A stretch of 64,000 nucleotides of DNA. It comes from Mesodorylaimus sp. YZB2_4. Lineage: Eukaryota; Nematoda; Enoplea; Dorylaimida; Dorylaimidae. Positions 33,375 to 44,249 of this stretch are shown piece by piece. The stretch lies in contig JASANH010001085.1 of assembly GCA_030248295.1 (NCBI GenBank), positions 310,001 through 374,000 of the forward strand, read 5' to 3'. The notes beneath the pieces are model-generated. The model saw only the letters and a program-made list of their open reading frames with translations. It did not search any database and was not told where the DNA came from. A program made the position numbers and the translations under genes. Numbering within the stretch: the stretch's first letter is position 1; each line of letters opens with the position of its first letter.

Positions 33375-33740
33375 TTCGACGAAAAAAATTTTCCAGAAGA
33401 CTGGAAGCTGAAAAAGTTCCTGAGATGTCGAAATTTAATGTAAAATATTCATTTCAGACAGCAGATTCTACTTAAAAAAAATGGAGCGGACATCACATTT
33501 TTGAAGCATGATTGTTGAAAAGCAAAACACTGCAGATTGCCTTCTTGGACGTGCAAAGTAGATGTGGTAAGGTTTATACGATGTCGTACAGTACCTTGGT
33601 ATGATATCCTGAGTTCGCGCGGTTCGTCTGACAATGAGTCCTATATGTGTGATGGGTGCAACTGTACAAAGCCTCACAGTTCAGTTCGAAGTGCAGCTGG
33701 AGCGTTTATAATGCATTCAATACAAAGTGGGTGTCCATAA
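33375..33740 (+). repeat. Dispersed repeat R2, copy 2
   Basis: Partner of 30460-30745. In this copy one frame (33537-33740) stays open for 67 codons and includes WTCKVDVVRFIRCRTVPW and SYMCDGCNCTK, ending at TAA. Cys pairs spaced C-x2-C and C-x10-C are suggestive of a zinc-binding module. It may be a fragment of a transposon protein, but no family could be named. Confidence 0.45.
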
Positions 33741-33744
33741 ACTC

Positions 33745-35285
33745 ACCTCACCTGGCCGCCCGTGAGTGGCACTCCGAGGCTTCTAAAGTATCTCGACCTT
33801 ATACTTACTGTCACTGAAAAACGTTTTGTGGATGACAAGGCGAGGTGTATTTGTCGAAAGTTTGAATAGTTATTTTGCCTTCTACGTTGCAAAAAAGTCA
33901 CTTTGTTCTGATCGAACCAAGAGAAAGCGAAAGAATGCTCCCGAGTTTGTGACAAGTGATGCCTCTCTAATTCACAGTGGCCATAAAGTCACCCTGGTGC
34001 TTCGAGGTGTCTGCATTTTTGATTATCAGCCACGCTTCTCAGAAACTACAATATGAGATCTGGCTCATATTACCATAGCAGGCTTTATGTATTTGTGTGA
34101 GTCGATGCTGGAGAAATTGAACTGACTCACTCTAAGAAATCGCCTCGAACTCATTTAATTATATCGATTTTTTCACAGGCGCGCGTGCTACCCAAATCGA
34201 CAGTTTATTCACTCAGACATGTGTGATCGTCGTATCAGCCATGGGGTCAGCCCTCGCTTCCTCCAGCCGCCTCGGCTGGGAGTAAAAGCATAGCTTACGG
34301 AAGCATTTACTCCAAGTTTGAATATTGTCAGCCGTGACCCTGGGAATAATGTTATCGATTGTGATATTGCGTTTAGTTCCAGTGATGTTTTTCAGACCGT
34401 TGTGACAAATCTCCTTTTTGATGCCCTATGACCTCTTTACCATTGTGCTGTGCGTACTAAGAGGACTGATAACTTTTTTGGTACAGTAAAGCAGCATACT
34501 CGAAGGTTTAACGTGATCTGTAATCTGAGACATGATCTGAAAAGTCAGGACCGTATAAGGACTGTGGCGCTACGTTAGAGGTTTGTCGCGATAAAGCGCG
34601 ATTAGTTCTAACTTCCGGCCTGCAATGCTCTTGACACGACCGGCTCATCATGGTTCAGGTTTAGAGCAGTAGCGTTTGGTTTGTGAGTAAAACGGGAACA
34701 CCTTGAACGGCTTGTTAGCATTGCATAACTCTTTTAGTCACGTATGGTCAGTCGGCATAATGAGCCGTGGCAGCCGCCGATATGTTACGTACAAGCGCGT
34801 TGGAAATAGGAGTCACGCGATCTTCTCCTAACGTTTGCTCGAATGTGCGCTCAGCTCCCTGGTCAAACGAGTTCATTACTCTAGCTTCCTCGCCCCGCGC
34901 GTACATGGTACGAGCCGACAGCTGTTGTGTTATAATATCTGTTCCCCAAAGGCATGCGCCTGATAAGTCTAGCAATAATTACGCTGTACAAACTCCCTTG
35001 CAAAAATTCGGGCGCTTGCAAGTCCCAGTCCGCAGTCCCAGGAGATTTTGGTCGCCAGTTCCTGCAGGGAATGCGCTTGGGCGTGAAACCTTGTGAAACC
35101 TTCAGTCCTCATCTGATCCGTCGTTAACTTTCATAAAATGAATGCAAGTGTGCTCTCTAGCACAGGCTGCTTACACTAAAGAGAGTATCGGGTCAAGGTT
35201 GAAGGTCAAAATTTTTCACTTCACAGAATCTCTCGTTCATGCGATATGCGAAACTGGTGGTCGTCTATTTATCAAGGGCTGATAA
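33745..35285. other. No gene seen
   Basis: A plus-strand frame of 109 codons (34767-35096) overlaps a minus-strand one. Neither has a domain or splice support. Confidence 0.35.
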
Positions 35286-35291
35286 ATCAAA

Positions 35292-35334
35292 CAAGGAAGT
35301 TGATAGATCAAATTTTGATCTATCAACTTCCTTG
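35292..35334. repeat. Perfect 43-base palindrome
   Basis: The left arm CAAGGAAGTTGATAGATCAAA (35292-35312) is followed by one T and then its exact reverse complement (35314-35334). Just upstream a partial third copy (GATAAATCAAACAAGG) suggests the arm arose by local inversion or duplication. It lies about 310 bases before exon 1 of ETS copy 3. It could form a hairpin or be an insertion-derived inverted repeat. Confidence 0.95.
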
Positions 35335-35647
35335 CACGTTTTTAAACGTTTTACGTTAAATAGAAACATCTGACATATTGCACGATAGTTGAAGTCAATC
35401 AGTAACAATATTTAGCATCGGATGGGAAAGTAAAGGGAAGTTAAAGGCAAACTATGTTTCGCTTTGCCCAACGAAGACATGCCAACCGACCCGATCGGGA
35501 CAGGGCAAAGAAGATATATATATATGGCTGTGTACATACTTTGATAGCCACTTTCGAACTAAGGCCTAACCGAGATAGGTGAAAACGTTCTTATTACTTT
35601 TCACGCGTTCTGTACGTCTATATGTTTTCGTGCACTCAAGTCAAGCC

Positions 35648-35906
35648 ATGCGGATGAATTCAGCTCTCGGTCGCCCCTCTGACAATTCGGGGCGAAACGC
35701 CGAGATGCGAGGTGATCAACAAAATTTTCACGCATTTAAACGTTGTCCTAGTTTCGCCCATACAAAGGCTCCCGTTATCCCTGACCACAACCCACTCGCT
35801 GCTTGCAATTACGGCGGAGTGAGACCTCATCTTCAATCAACTCAAGGCGTGAAGAGCTGCGATCGCGCTTTCCACCACATCTCCCACTGGCACTGGACAA
35901 CTGCAG
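35648..35906 (+). CDS. ETS gene copy 3, exon 1
   Basis: ATG at 35648 opens MRMNSALGRPSDNSG and runs through MRGDQQNFHAFKRCPSFAH and NYGGVRPHLQSTQG. This matches exon 1 of copy 4 (RGDQRNF, FGGTRPRVQPVQG), so the coding assignment rests on paralogue conservation. A phase-1 donor is needed to join exon 2. CTGCAG followed by GTTTGG at 35906/35907 gives the right phase but is a weak site. A better-looking site a few bases on (GCTGA then GTATAAG) would give the wrong phase. The region is disordered, polar and has no domain. It would be the N-terminal part of an ETS transcription factor. Confidence 0.6.
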
Positions 35907-35909
35907 GTT

Positions 35910-37640
35910 TGGGCTGAGTATAAGCCACATGGTCGGGTGGGTTAGGCTTCACACTTCCTGGCGAGTGTTGGACAGGCTGCTAATTCTAGTGTGATATCCC
36001 TTAGCCAATTTACTGAGTTGGGGCTGTGTCATTCTGCACTATTCCCGACTCTACATGCGAATGCTTCCAAAATTTTTAAAACTGCTCCTCCAATTCCAAA
36101 AAGCTTATGTTTCGAGAATCTAGGCTTTTATCAAACAGACCTGGGTATTTCGAGGGCTGTCATAGGATTCCTATACAGCTCACGATTAGATTTTTCGTAT
36201 AGTCTGATTCCTGGAAAAATCAGATTATAGTAACACAAAGAAGAATCGGGCCCTTACTCCAATTTCCCCTTTCTATGGTTTCTTTGTTCGATCCCTCGAA
36301 CATTTTTATCTAATTTTTGCATACAGGAATCGAAAATGTGCCGGAAAGATTTGATATCTTTTCGAAAAGAAATAACCTTCAAAATTTTGCCTCTCTCGCA
36401 CCTAATGTTTTTCAATTTCATATTTTTACTAAAGATGCCGAATGTTGTGCAACGATAGCTCAAGTCCAAAACTGTAAGCCGGCTGAAGTTGCTCAAAAGC
36501 AGACTTCAAAATATGATATGTAGCCAGCGCTGTCTTGACCAAATAACGACGACTCCTAGGCCCCACTAAACACAGAAGACATCCGTACCAAGTCTTCTCC
36601 AAAGACCACCAGTCATGCAAGACTCGAAATATGCCCACGAAACTTCATATCAGCTGTAAACAATGCATCCAAGTATTCTGCCACTTCACTTGACGGATAA
36701 GAAACACACAAAATCAGTCAAAGTTACTTGATTTCGTTAACGCCAAATGGTCTTTTGTCGACACTCTGTGAGTATGCTTTGGAAGTGGCAGGCGCGGAGA
36801 AGCTCTCCTCTCATGTCTGACACCCTGCACTGCTGCACTGCACCGACGCGGAAGGGAACAACTATTTTGTGGGGGTTGGATGCCAAGATGTGCTTAGAAG
36901 GTAGAATCCTAATGCCACTTCCTATCCACCTAATATTATTTTCGATTGAGTCATTTCTTTTCCATATGAGTAAATGACGCTGGTTCCAGTCCGCATAAAT
37001 CCACATACTTCTCGCCAGTTCCATAAAGCTCCAGCACGATTTCAAGTGGAGCTATGGGGGTCACTTGCATCGATCAAAGAAGGGTCGGGGCAGAGAGTAC
37101 GAAACCGCGAAAAACTGCAGTCGACCTCTGATAATTGCAGCTGATCTAGACGCCAAAATAAGTTGCAATTAGAAAAAGTTGCAATCATCTGAGGTCGAAA
37201 TACACGTAAAAAATACTGCAGCTTAAGAATCGGGGAGTGGGAACTTGTTGCACTTATCTGGACTTTGCAGTAACCCGAGGTCGACTATATCGGTGAATTT
37301 TAAAAATTCGAGACACGAGTATATAATTGCCAAACTCAATTAAATTCTTGGATTCAATAACCAGTTGCAAATACTTTTAAAACGAAATACAGTATCTTCT
37401 CTCTATTTTACAGAATCGAGCGGGCTGTAGTTTTGGCGAAATTCCAATTTCCAAAAATTAAAAATTTGAAAGTTCACCCCGCAATATAGAATCAAGCGCC
37501 ATTTTATGCTCCTTATAATGTTATTCACATTCAAGGTCCTCGCAAAAAAACGTAAAAAATTTTGAGCCTGCTTCCAGAAATTTTGTAGCAGAGATTTTCG
37601 AAACAACTGAACCTTCAAGGTCTGCAATTTCCGCTTTTTT
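35910..37640. other. Intron 1 of ETS copy 3
   Basis: About 1.74 kb with no recognised element. A minus-strand frame of 102 codons (36737-37045) has no domain. The acceptor at the end (CCGCTTTTTTTCAG) is strong. Confidence 0.45.
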
Positions 37641-37644
37641 TCAG

Positions 37645-38151
37645 GCAGTTACGCTTCAGTTCCGCACGGGCGTCAATCATTTCGAGCTGCTTCGACGGCA
37701 CCCAATCGAGCTACGGGCGGATTGTTTTCGCAAGTTTCAGTCACAGCGTGCACTCTGCAGTCCCTAGTACCATCCCATCAAATTCCACGTCCTTATCAAA
37801 TGTTTCAGCTAAAACCTGCACCGAATTCGGTTCATCTTTGCCACCACGACTCGCCTAGGTCCATCGAATATCCGACTTGGAACGCTACAGCTCCATCGTT
37901 TAGTGGATATAATTCATCCTCGCCTAAGCTCGGCTATAGCGGGTCACAGTCCAGCGTCAGGTGCGATTCTGAGCCCCCTTATCGATTTGGCCAGAGCGCT
38001 GCCTCACGGCAACACTACCAATGATGTCATCAGGCCGGACTCGAGACATGCCCATCACACGGCTTCTCGGCTGCTGATGTTGTGAACAGTAGGCCACGAG
38101 AACCTGCTAGTAAGTTTCACACTTCAAGCGCTATCATCAAGCATCAGCCAA
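37645..38151 (+). pseudogene. ETS gene copy 3, exon 2 with in-frame TGA
   Basis: The strong acceptor ends at 37644 and the strong donor (CAGCCAA then GTAAGT) follows 38151; phases 1 and 1 match exons 1 and 3. The frame reads SYASVPHGRQSF, HQIPRPYQMFQLKP, LGYSGSQSSVR and RFGQSAASRQHYQ. A TGA follows at 38022-38024, after which the same frame continues CHQAGLE and SAIIKHQP. Copy 4 has YHLLNNQAGLEH at this place, so the TGA is a nonsense change in otherwise conserved sequence, not an intron. If translated from exon 1 the product would stop before the ETS domain. The segment is Pro/Ser/Gln-rich and disordered. Confidence 0.8.
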
Positions 38152-38269
38152 GTAAGTTGTCTTCCTTTGGTTTCTCAGTTCTTTGGCTCGCAAGTAATGA
38201 CGATAAGGATTATAAGATTTGAACATTAAAATCGACAAAGCTCACTGCTAATGAGCTTTCCTTCATCAG

Positions 38270-38424
38270 CTAATCCGATTCAACTGTGGAAATTCCTTGT
38301 TGAACTGCTGCTTAATGAAGAATACAAGAGCATCATTGCTTGGACAGGTCGAGAATGGGAGTTTAGATTTATTGACAGACACGAAGTCGCCCGATTGTGG
38401 GGCCTGAAAAATAATAAGCCAATA
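38270..38424 (+). CDS. ETS gene copy 3, exon 3: first half of ETS domain
   Basis: The acceptor TTTCCTTCATCAG ends at 38269, and the donor GTAAGT follows 38424. The exon encodes NPIQLWKFLVELLLNEEY, then IIAWTGREWEFRFIDRHEVAR and LWGLKNNKPI. These are helices 1 and 2 with the three spaced Trp typical of ETS domains. The GREWEF and HEVAR words place it nearest Ets1/Ets2/Pointed (GDGWEF, DEVAR). At 155 bases it is the same length as the copy 4 exon. It ends in phase 0, so the next exon must start with a whole codon, as 42632 does. Confidence 0.92.
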
Positions 38425-38429
38425 GTAAG

Positions 38430-39020
38430 TATGGGAGTGTTTGGGTGTCGCTGTGCTGGGCTCCTATTTATTTCTAAACGGTTTGGCCAGAGAACGGAAA
38501 ATCTGTTGCACAAACCTCTAGACCACTCTATCACAACAATCTTGTTTTGCCTTTGTCATCGTCATTATCAAAAGTTCCATTATCAGCCAGCGAGTAAAAC
38601 AAGCAGACGCCCAATTTAAAGAAATCTGATTTTCACTCATCGATGTCTCTTGTCATCTCGACATTATCGATATCGATCTCAGAACTTTTGGTCAGGCGGG
38701 CCTCCTAGTCCTAGAAGTCCATCAACCCGAAGGCTCTCTGTCTCTATTGAGCATGAATCTGCCTGAGAAAGCACCTGATACTCTGTATATGGGTGAAAAA
38801 GCAAGCACACAGCTTCCCGCAAGCCGAACTCACCTGTCGCATGCACCCAGATCATGGCGATCACGATTTTCAACTGCTAGCTTCTTGTCGCGTCTTCGGA
38901 AATGTCATTTTAGAAATCATGCGATAGCAGGAATTATATTCGATAAAGCTAGATCCTCAGTCAAAGAATTCCACAAAGTCACTGCAGAGAAAAAGTTCTG
39001 CTTGAAACTTCCAAAAGAGC
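38430..39020. other. Intron 3 of ETS copy 3, first part
   Basis: No additional gene is seen. Short frames (38747-39034) have no domain. Confidence 0.4.
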
Positions 39021-39114
39021 CTTGGAATACTTAAATAATGAGCAGCTACGTTCCTAGCGCTAAAGCGAAAACCGGCACTGGTCGAGGCTCTACGAGTGGG
39101 AAAACAGAAGCCGA

Positions 39115-39315
39115 ACAAGGAGACAGTCTCGGCTGTCGAACACCGACAGGGTGCAAAGCTTACTCGCCATCGTCCGAGGAAGTCATGCGTGGTCCAGGAT
39201 GCCGTCGCTTGGAGGTGCTCCTAGTGGAGACATGCAGAGGGAAGCTGCTGTGTGTGCCGGGCCCCGCACAGCCCTGCTTAGAAGGTTTGACTGCTGGCCA
39301 GCTAAACTGGGGCTT
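39115..39315. repeat. Dispersed repeat R3, copy 1
   Basis: Matches 62400-62575: GAGACAGTCTCGGCTG, CAGGGTGCA, CTCGCCATCGTCC, CAGGATGCC, CAGAGGGA, GCTGCTGTGTGTG and CCCCGCACAG occur in the same order. The 62 kb copy extends further 5' and includes a reversed B-box-like GGGATCGAA, so R3 may be a SINE-like element. The open frame here (39038-39349) follows from its G/C richness. Confidence 0.6.
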
Positions 39316-39654
39316 CGGGCAACAAAACTTTAAAAAAAAGAAATGCTGACTTGGAGTTTCTTTTGAGCCCAAAGTAAAGCTCGATGCAATGGGCGAGGTG
39401 GAGGGGATTCGAGTCACGCAGACAGAAGCCAACTCTGGTTATTTTGGTCTGATACTCTGCGTGCGTATGGCGACATTGGCTCTTAATAGTTTCCTGAACC
39501 TGCCTATTTCTGTCAAAGCTGGGCCGAGTTTTGTCAAAAAAAAGCTGCTGCACGAGATCATAGATGTGTAAAGTAAGCCGATCTGCTGGTCTAAGTTTCC
39601 ACTAACAGGATTTCGCTGATCTAATGAGGATCACACACTTGCATAAAGGCATAC

Positions 39655-39895
39655 GGTTAGACCCCGGATCGGGTCAGGTAGTTTCGGGTTGGGCTGGGTC
39701 GGGTAGGGTCGCTTTTTTGGAAGATCGGGTCAAACGGCTAAAAAATACTCAATCAATGTTATCAAGTTAACACTTTTAGCATTTACTAGACCCCGGATCG
39801 GGTCAGGTACTTTCGGGTCGGGTCGGGTCGGGTCGGGTCAAAATCGGGTCGGGTCACTTTTTTGATAGATCGGGTCAAACGGGTCAAAAATACAG
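39655..39895. repeat. CGGGT pentamer block 1
   Basis: Two similar sentences, each starting TAGACCCCGGATCGGGTCAG or close to it (39658 and 39786), contain runs of CGGGT and then AGATCGGGTCAAACGG. It is the left boundary of the repeat body at 39895-40860. Confidence 0.8.
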
Positions 39896-40860
39896 AAATT
39901 TTCCAAGTTACTGCTATTAGCAACTACAGAAACCTTTTCGTAGTTGTTCGACTCCAGGATTTGCAGTATATGCTTGATGAATGCATGCACAAAGTCTTTC
40001 ATTCCACGTTCTCATTCTGCGTAACTTCCGATAATGTCACACAAATTGTAAGCTGCGAGAATGACCAATTTTTCTGAGTAATTTCTGCAAAGGGAAGGGT
40101 CCATATGTGGGAGTTCTCATAAACATTCTTGTCAACTCTGATGAATGGGTGGGACTAGCCATACTCTAACATGAGAAGGAATTGATAACTTTTAGCAGGT
40201 CGTAGGGGTATCTAAAATCACATTTGATTCCTGAATATGACATAACTTCCTTGGTATACCTGGCTGGAAGAGCAGTATAGTCTGTACCTAAACACCAAAT
40301 ATGTACCAATAATAGCCTTCTTGACCACCATCCATGTTACCATTGCAAAACAGTTTGCTGTGTTCAAAAGTCACAGGTACCCTCACATCCCTCCATCAGT
40401 AGTGGAGGTTCTGACAGGAGCTAGTGTCCAGCACAATATGACTGTAAGCAATATCTTTTGTGAAGACTAGATGCAATTCTAGCCTGGGGTTCATATATAT
40501 TTAGGTATTTTTTTGTTCAACCAAGGATAAGCTGTCTCAGACTCCGAAAGTTATGACAGAGTTGTCTCTATTATTCACGCCTATTATTCGGATTGGTTAA
40601 ATCTTGTCTCCAGTGGACAGACCCTAGTCGCTTTTAGATCTGAGGTTTTAAAAAATTATTTGGCCACTATTGTGGGGAGTATGAAGGAACGTTATTGCAT
40701 TTACCCAGGATGACTAGGGAATAACAAAAGATGAAGATTCGCGTGCGTTAGATGTCTCCATCTCATATTTTTCCACAGTCACCTTTACACCAAGGCCACC
40801 ACCTTCTGAGCATTTGTGAATGGCTTTTATGGCGAGGAACTTCAACTACTTATACCGAAT
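39895..40860. repeat. CGGGT-family repeat, body 1
   Basis: Aligns in direct orientation with 40950-41935 and 42341-42480 (TTCGACTCCAG, GAATGGGTGGGACTAGCC, CAGCACAATATGAC, ACAGACCCTAGTCGCTTTT). It therefore forms a diverged tandem pair. The last 300 bases also match 58640-58935 in inverted orientation. No coding frame is conserved among copies. Its undisturbed word GGGAATAACAAAAG (about 40718) serves as the empty site for the insertion at 41937. Confidence 0.7.
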
Positions 40861-40950
40861 TCGGGTCAACCCGACCCGAAATTTCGGTCAGGGACTTTCG
40901 GGTCGGGTCGGGTCGGGTCGGGTCGGGTCGGGTTGAACCCGACCTGATCC
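40858..40950. repeat. CGGGT pentamer block 2
   Basis: The inverted start (TCGGGTCAACCCGACCCG) is followed by seven or so CGGGT units. It is shared as the end of body 1 and the start of body 2. Confidence 0.85.
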
Positions 40951-41934
40951 GGTGTCTAGCAGTTACAGAAACATTTTCGCATCTGTTCGACTCCAGTATT
41001 TCCAAAATTTACTTTTGTATAGAGCAACTTTCGCCAGAATAAAAGAGGAGAAATGCAGAGCTTTATAAAAGTGCATAATGTCTTGCACTCCCAGGTTTCT
41101 TGTGAGTAACTTCCAAGTGTCAGGCAGGTCAGGTGTGAGTATGACCACATTTTTTTGCAATTTCTGCGTAAGCGTTTTTTTAGTAAGCTCTAATGGAGAG
41201 CTCTAAGCAACTCCGATGAATGGGAATGGGTGGGACTAGCCATTGTCTAAGCACGAGTACAGTACAGCTCTTCTCAGGAGTACAGTCACATTTGATTGCT
41301 GAATATAAAGAACTTCGATAAGTTCTTGGGTATGCCTGGTCGGAAAAGCCTGGCATTTACTCTGTGCACCAATAATAACTTCCTTGGCTCATTGACTCCT
41401 TGACCATGTTACATTGCAAAACAGTTTTAGCTGTGTTCAAAGTCATAAACCCCTTACATTTCTTCATCAGTAGGGAATGTTCTTACAGGAGCTTCTTTCC
41501 AGCACAATATGACCTTGTAAGCAGTATCTCTTTTGAAAACTAGATGCATGCTCCAGCATGGGTCGATATATATATTTGCGTATTCTTAGTACAGCCTGTT
41601 TCTGGCTCCAAACTTATGCAACTAGTCTTTATTATTCAGAATGGCTAAATCTTGCCAAAGACCATAATCTGCTTTCTTCGAGAATACACGCCATCCAGGT
41701 TTCGCATAGTGCCGCGTGTACATTCCCAAAGAAAATACAGAAGCGTAAATGCATACTCATAGCTTACTCGAGCCTAGACGGGAATGCGCATTCTGGAGGT
41801 AAGACACACGACCATGAAACCAACACAGACCCTAGTCGCTTTTTGACTCATTAAGGTTTCTAAATTATTTGACCATAATTATGGAAAATAAGAACAAATG
41901 CTGTTTCGGAAGGATTTTTAGGATTACCAGGGAA
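40950..41934. repeat. CGGGT-family repeat, body 2
   Basis: Second tandem copy. Relative to body 1 it carries an extra stretch of about 140 bases near 41670-41820. That stretch includes CTTCGAGAATACACGCC and GCCGCGTGTACATTCC, also found at 21750-21800, so it is a further insertion. It is interrupted at 41935 by the TA-flanked element and resumes at 42341. Confidence 0.65.
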
Positions 41935-41936
41935 TA

Positions 41937-42338
41937 CCGTATTCACTCGAAATCCTACCGCTCTAGTTCTTCTCCCCCGTCTAGACCCCGATTGAACATT
42001 ATTCTTTCCTCCTCAGGAAATCGTCCCGCGGGGACGAATTAATTACCGCACAGTATCATCAGGTGTGGAAAATGTGAAGGATATGAGTGTTAGCGTGATA
42101 GATATCGTGCTTATTGATTGAATTCGGCTATGAGTGGCATGAATATGGCAAGAGAAGTATTGAATTAAACGAAGTTAGCGGTACGTGTTGGCAAGCTTTA
42201 GGCGGGTTATCTTTTCATAATGGCATTTGGAAGATGTTTTATTCCCCCCCCCCCCCCCCCCCCCCCCTAGTTATTCTCCCCCGTCTGGGACCCATTTGAA
42301 AAAATTTCTGCCCTGGGGAGAATTTCGAGGAAATACGG
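41937..42338. mobile_element. Non-autonomous TIR element E1 with TA target duplication
   Basis: Terminal inverted repeats start CCGTATT and end AATACGG. The inner part resembles CGTATTTCCTCGAAATTCTCC in better copies. It is flanked by TA on both sides (41935-41936, 42339-42340). The tandem sister repeat has GGGAATAAC at this place with no insert, so the TA is the duplicated target. Length is 402 bases, with no coding capacity and a C-run of 24 at 42244-42267. TA duplication suggests movement by a Tc1/mariner-type transposase, though family membership is not proven. A second copy is at 48865-50439. Confidence 0.8.
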
Positions 42339-42469
42339 TAACTAAAGAAGAAAATTCGGGTGCGTAAAATAAGGTGGAAATATCTTCACGCAGTCACCTT
42401 CACACTGCAGTCACCACACGTTGAGAGGATTGTGCGGAGTTTTAAACTCACTGAGCTCCAGTTGCTTAT

Positions 42470-42545
42470 AACAAAGTCGATTCAACCCGACCCGGAATTT
42501 CGGGCCAGGGATTTTCGGGTTTGGTTGGGTTGCACCCTTTTCCTT
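42470..42545. repeat. CGGGT-type block 3 (degenerate)
   Basis: TCGATTCAACCCGACCCGG, then TTTCGGGCCAGGG, TTTTCGGG: the same order as the start of block 2, but with few pentamer copies. It closes body 2 and lies 90 bases before ETS exon 4 of copy 3. Confidence 0.7.
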
Positions 42546-42631
42546 CACTGCGCTTTGTGCATTGAGTTCAGCAAGAAAAGGGGTTGTGAAACGAGAATAT
42601 CGTCTCACTTCTAGAATTCTTTCTTTTTTAG

Positions 42632-42871
42632 ATGACTTACGCGAAATTATCTCGCGCAATACGCTATTACTACGACAAGAATATTATTCACAAATCCTTT
42701 GATAAAAGTTTTACCTTCCGCTTTGTCTGTGACATTGACATTGTGATCGGCAAGTCCTTTAAGCAAGTGTACGCCGAAATGGGAATCTCCCCGGACGGGA
42801 CTGGTGACGGACGGCCAACAGAACGAACCATTGATTGGCTTCTGACTGATTGTGCCTACAATGGGAACTGA
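42632..42871 (+). CDS. ETS gene copy 3, exon 4: second half of ETS domain
   Basis: The acceptor (ATTCTTTCTTTTTTAG) ends at 42631. The exon starts with ATG in phase 0 and reads MTYAKLSRAIRYYYDKN, IIHKSFDKSFTFRFVCDID and VIGKSFKQVYAEMGISPD. A tail of about 24 residues unlike the other copies runs to TGA at 42869-42871. It carries the recognition helix with both DNA-contacting Arg and the wing. Together with 38270-38424 it gives a complete ETS domain. The premature TGA in exon 2 makes its expression from the full model doubtful, but both domain exons show no damage. Confidence 0.92.
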   Translation: MTYAKLSRAIRYYYDKNIIHKSFDKSFTFRFVCDIDIVIGKSFKQVYAEMGISPDGTGDGRPTERTIDWLLTDCAYNGN

Positions 42872-42874
42872 GAG

Positions 42875-43655
42875 TCAGTGGCTCGTTTTTCTTCAAATTA
42901 TCTCGGTCTCCTCCGGAAAAGTACACGTCTTTGCAGAATGGATGGGACGGAATCTAGTTATGACAGCTGGGCTGGGTTTTTCGGTGTCTATGTACGGTTC
43001 TCAATCTCAGGCATCCGAATGTTGAAAAATCGCTATGTCGTAGGTTCGGAATTATATTACATATCATTGCTGTACTTCTTTAGAAGTGTCAAATAATCCA
43101 TTAAATTCGTCTGTATTGTACAAAATGTTGCTCATGAACAGAGCCTGCATGCAGATACTGTATATAGATCAAAGTGTGTTATGATGTCTCAGAACTCGTC
43201 ACAAAAGTATTACTCGTACAGTTCATACACTAAGACGAACTCTAGAATCCATGTCGAATTATCAAAAAGAATTTTGTAATATTTAGATTCAGCACTCGCA
43301 TGTTATTGCGTGGGGGGGGGGGGAATTGTTGACCCCAGCATCTATGCAAAAAATACTCGAAATTATGATTGCAAGGGGGCCATTGGGAGTCGGAAATTTC
43401 GACTTCTTAAATACTCAGGATAGCGGTCAAAAATTCTGACTGATCGCATAATATGTGGGCGCTGAATCTGAGTATCATTTAAGACGGACAAAAAGTGAAA
43501 GGGGTCAATCAAAAGGGATTTAGATTTCGTCTCCTTCCCTGATCACTTCCTATCGATCAGACACGATCAGCCAATCACTGAGCGCCATTCCCGCCCACTC
43601 ACTCCAGATCGAACGATTTGTTGTGCACTCGGACATTCGTGCAGCCGAAACCATC
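42875..43655. other. No gene seen; G-run near 43312
   Basis: This is the 3' flank of ETS copy 3. A run of about 11 G is present. No repeat partner was found. Confidence 0.4.
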
Positions 43656-43659
43656 ATTC

Positions 43660-43795
43660 GTAAACGAGATTACGGGGAGGATTTGACTACCGCCTGGGTA
43701 AAAAGGATTGTGAAAGATGTGTTACTTAGCCCTCGAGTGCGATGTATAATGCTTGGCTATGGATAATGTATGACATGACATGAGCTGACCATCGG
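43660..43795 (+). repeat. tRNA-derived SINE copy
   Basis: A degenerate B-box (GAGGATTTGACTACCG) is followed by TTAGCCCTCGAGTGCG, GCTTGGCTATGGAT and a GACATGACATGA end. It is nearly the same as 360-480. Confidence 0.65.
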
Positions 43796-44249
43796 AATGA
43801 CGAGGCAGGCAAGTGTGAATAGGCTGCGAGTCACGACCGAATCGGATCGGATGAGTTCCAGATCAGATCATGTGGAAAAAGTACCTGAAATTTTTTTCAA
43901 CTAATTTTAATCCTTGAACTTTTTTGAAAGGTGCCCCCTCCTCCCACGCGTGATAAGCATAAAGTACTTATTATCACAATGTCATGGCACTAGCAGCGCC
44001 CCTCTCAAATCTTTGCCACGCTGCTCATCGTGCATCTGCTCCGCCAGCTGATAGTGAAGAAAAACCATACTGCTCATGAATGACCGCAAACTCAACGTCA
44101 ATTTTCCAAATAAAAACGGATCTTTTTACCTCCCTTCCACTCCTCACTAATATTTCTATCGTCACAGTAAAAACATTTGCAAAATGTCGAAGGGCAATCT
44201 TGCGTCGCACTTTATAAAACCGAAAATTGTAAGTTGTTTCTAGGTGTAA

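Noticed and set aside
35803..35994. Frameshift in exon 1 of ETS copy 3
   Set aside because: A phase-compatible donor at 35906/35907 explains the exon without a frameshift, although the site is weak.
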